This document shows positions 63,587 through 64,000 of a stretch of 64,000 nucleotides of DNA, piece after piece. How positions within the stretch are numbered: the stretch's first letter is position 1; each line of letters opens with the position of its first letter. The notes under the pieces are model-generated. The model worked only from the letters and a program-made list of their open reading frames with translations, was not told where the DNA came from and did not search any database. The position numbers and the translations under genes are program-made. The stretch comes from Streptomyces sp. MBT53 (GTDB lineage Bacteria > Actinomycetota > Actinomycetes > Streptomycetales > Streptomycetaceae): assembly GCF_016654115.1 (NCBI RefSeq), contig NZ_JAEQAZ010000025.1, positions 1 to 64,000 on the forward strand. The letters run 5' to 3'.

Positions 63587-64000
63587 CTAGCTCGCGGGGA
63601 TCTTGAGGGCGGCCAGGACCGGGAAGTGGTCCGTGGCCGCCCTCACGTCTGTCTCCGTCACTCCCGGCTGCTCCGACGGCACCCCGCACCCCAGCACCTC
63701 GACGCCCTGCGTCGCGAAGATCGCGTCGATGCGCTGGAAGGGGTTGCCGGGGGTCCAGGTGTACTCGTCGCCCCACGGGGTGGTGGCCCAGCAGTCCTGG
63801 AGATCCTTGGCCAGCCGGGTGAAAGTCCGGCCTCCGGGGCGGTCGTTGAGGTCGCCGCCCGCGATCGCGTGGTCCACACCCATGCCGGCCAGCCGGTCGA
63901 GCAGCATGCCGCCCTGGTCGTAGCGCTCGTCCTCGCGGAGGCTGAGGTGGCAGCTGAGGACGCCGAGCCGGGCGCCGCCGAAACGGACGACCGCGGTCGC
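63587..64000 (-). CDS. Endonuclease/exonuclease/phosphatase-family protein (5' part outside window)
   Basis: The C-terminal 137 codons of a DNase I-fold protein are visible; the frame stays open to the right edge. LSCHLS, GDLNDRPGG and the final TDHFPVLA are the metal and catalytic motifs of the EEP superfamily. It could be a nuclease, a sphingomyelinase-like phosphodiesterase or another phosphatase; the visible part does not decide. Convergent with the acidic membrane protein, 18 bp apart. Confidence 0.85.
   Translation of the reverse strand, partial: ATAVVRFGGARLGVLSCHLSLREDERYDQGGMLLDRLAGMGVDHAIAGGDLNDRPGGRTFTRLAKDLQDCWATTPWGDEYTWTPGNPFQRIDAIFATQGVEVLGCGVPSEQPGVTETDVRAATDHFPVLAALKIPAS

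Overview
The window is high-GC chromosomal DNA with strong third-position G/C bias, GTG/TTG starts, long antisense shadow frames and Streptomyces-type gene order, so it is almost certainly from a Streptomyces or very close relative. Nearly all of it is conserved core chromosome. I see no prophage, insertion sequence, CRISPR array, tRNA, rRNA or biosynthetic gene cluster.

Layout. (1) 1-5434, minus strand: SDR oxidoreductase (cut by the window edge), Na+/H+ antiporter, GNAT acetyltransferase, RluD-type pseudouridine synthase, LspA, and a DksA/TraR zinc-finger protein with a long Lys-rich histone-like tail. (2) 5732-9188: ileS on the plus strand behind a translational T-box leader. (3) 9413-27208, minus strand: the division and cell-wall (dcw) cluster, read as rsmH-ftsL-ftsI-murE-murF-mraY-murD-ftsW-murG-ftsQ-ftsZ-pgeF-yggS-sepF-yggT-divIVA, largely with 4-bp overlaps. 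(4) 27624-33189, plus: beta-carbonic anhydrase, then a MoxR/DUF58/TgpA-transglutaminase operon. (5) 33341-41749: DUF3040 protein, methyltransferase, HEPN-family protein, an ABC ATPase broken by one stop codon, its YhgE/Pip permease, a TetR regulator, a DUF4126 membrane protein and a phytoene-desaturase-like flavoprotein. (6) 41753-48975: Gln/Tyr-rich membrane protein, metF, thiE, an Rv2175c-like DNA-binding protein, a ferredoxin-reductase-like flavoprotein, a small conserved protein, then TPP riboswitch-thiO-thiS-thiG. (7) 49215-57220: PASTA Ser/Thr kinase, nfo, molybdopterin oxidoreductase, bfr/bfd iron genes, class II DAHP synthase divergent from a trpL attenuator and fused trpE-trpG. (8) 57172-64000: 5'-truncated hydroxyacid dehydrogenase, pfkA, the MacR/MacS two-component pair, an acyltransferase, a carboxylesterase, an acidic membrane protein and a partial endonuclease/phosphatase-family gene.

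How the genes connect: MraY, MurG, MurD, MurE and MurF make lipid II; FtsW and FtsI polymerise and crosslink septal peptidoglycan; FtsZ, SepF, FtsQ and FtsL build the divisome; DivIVA directs polar growth; the PASTA kinase is of the type that senses peptidoglycan. DAHP synthase and TrpEG feed aromatic and Trp synthesis, with attenuation at a Trp-Trp-Trp leader peptide.

Most notable signals: an isoleucyl-tRNA synthetase with a permuted HIGH motif (GAHH) under T-box control; a recurrent leaderless-promoter layout (-10 hexamer, exactly 7 nt, start codon) at nine genes; an amber-interrupted ABC ATPase whose permease and predicted TetR operator remain intact; a decapitated dehydrogenase beside three 42-bp tandem repeats; and several perfect inverted repeats at promoters. 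I did not find a convincing wholly new multi-gene system.
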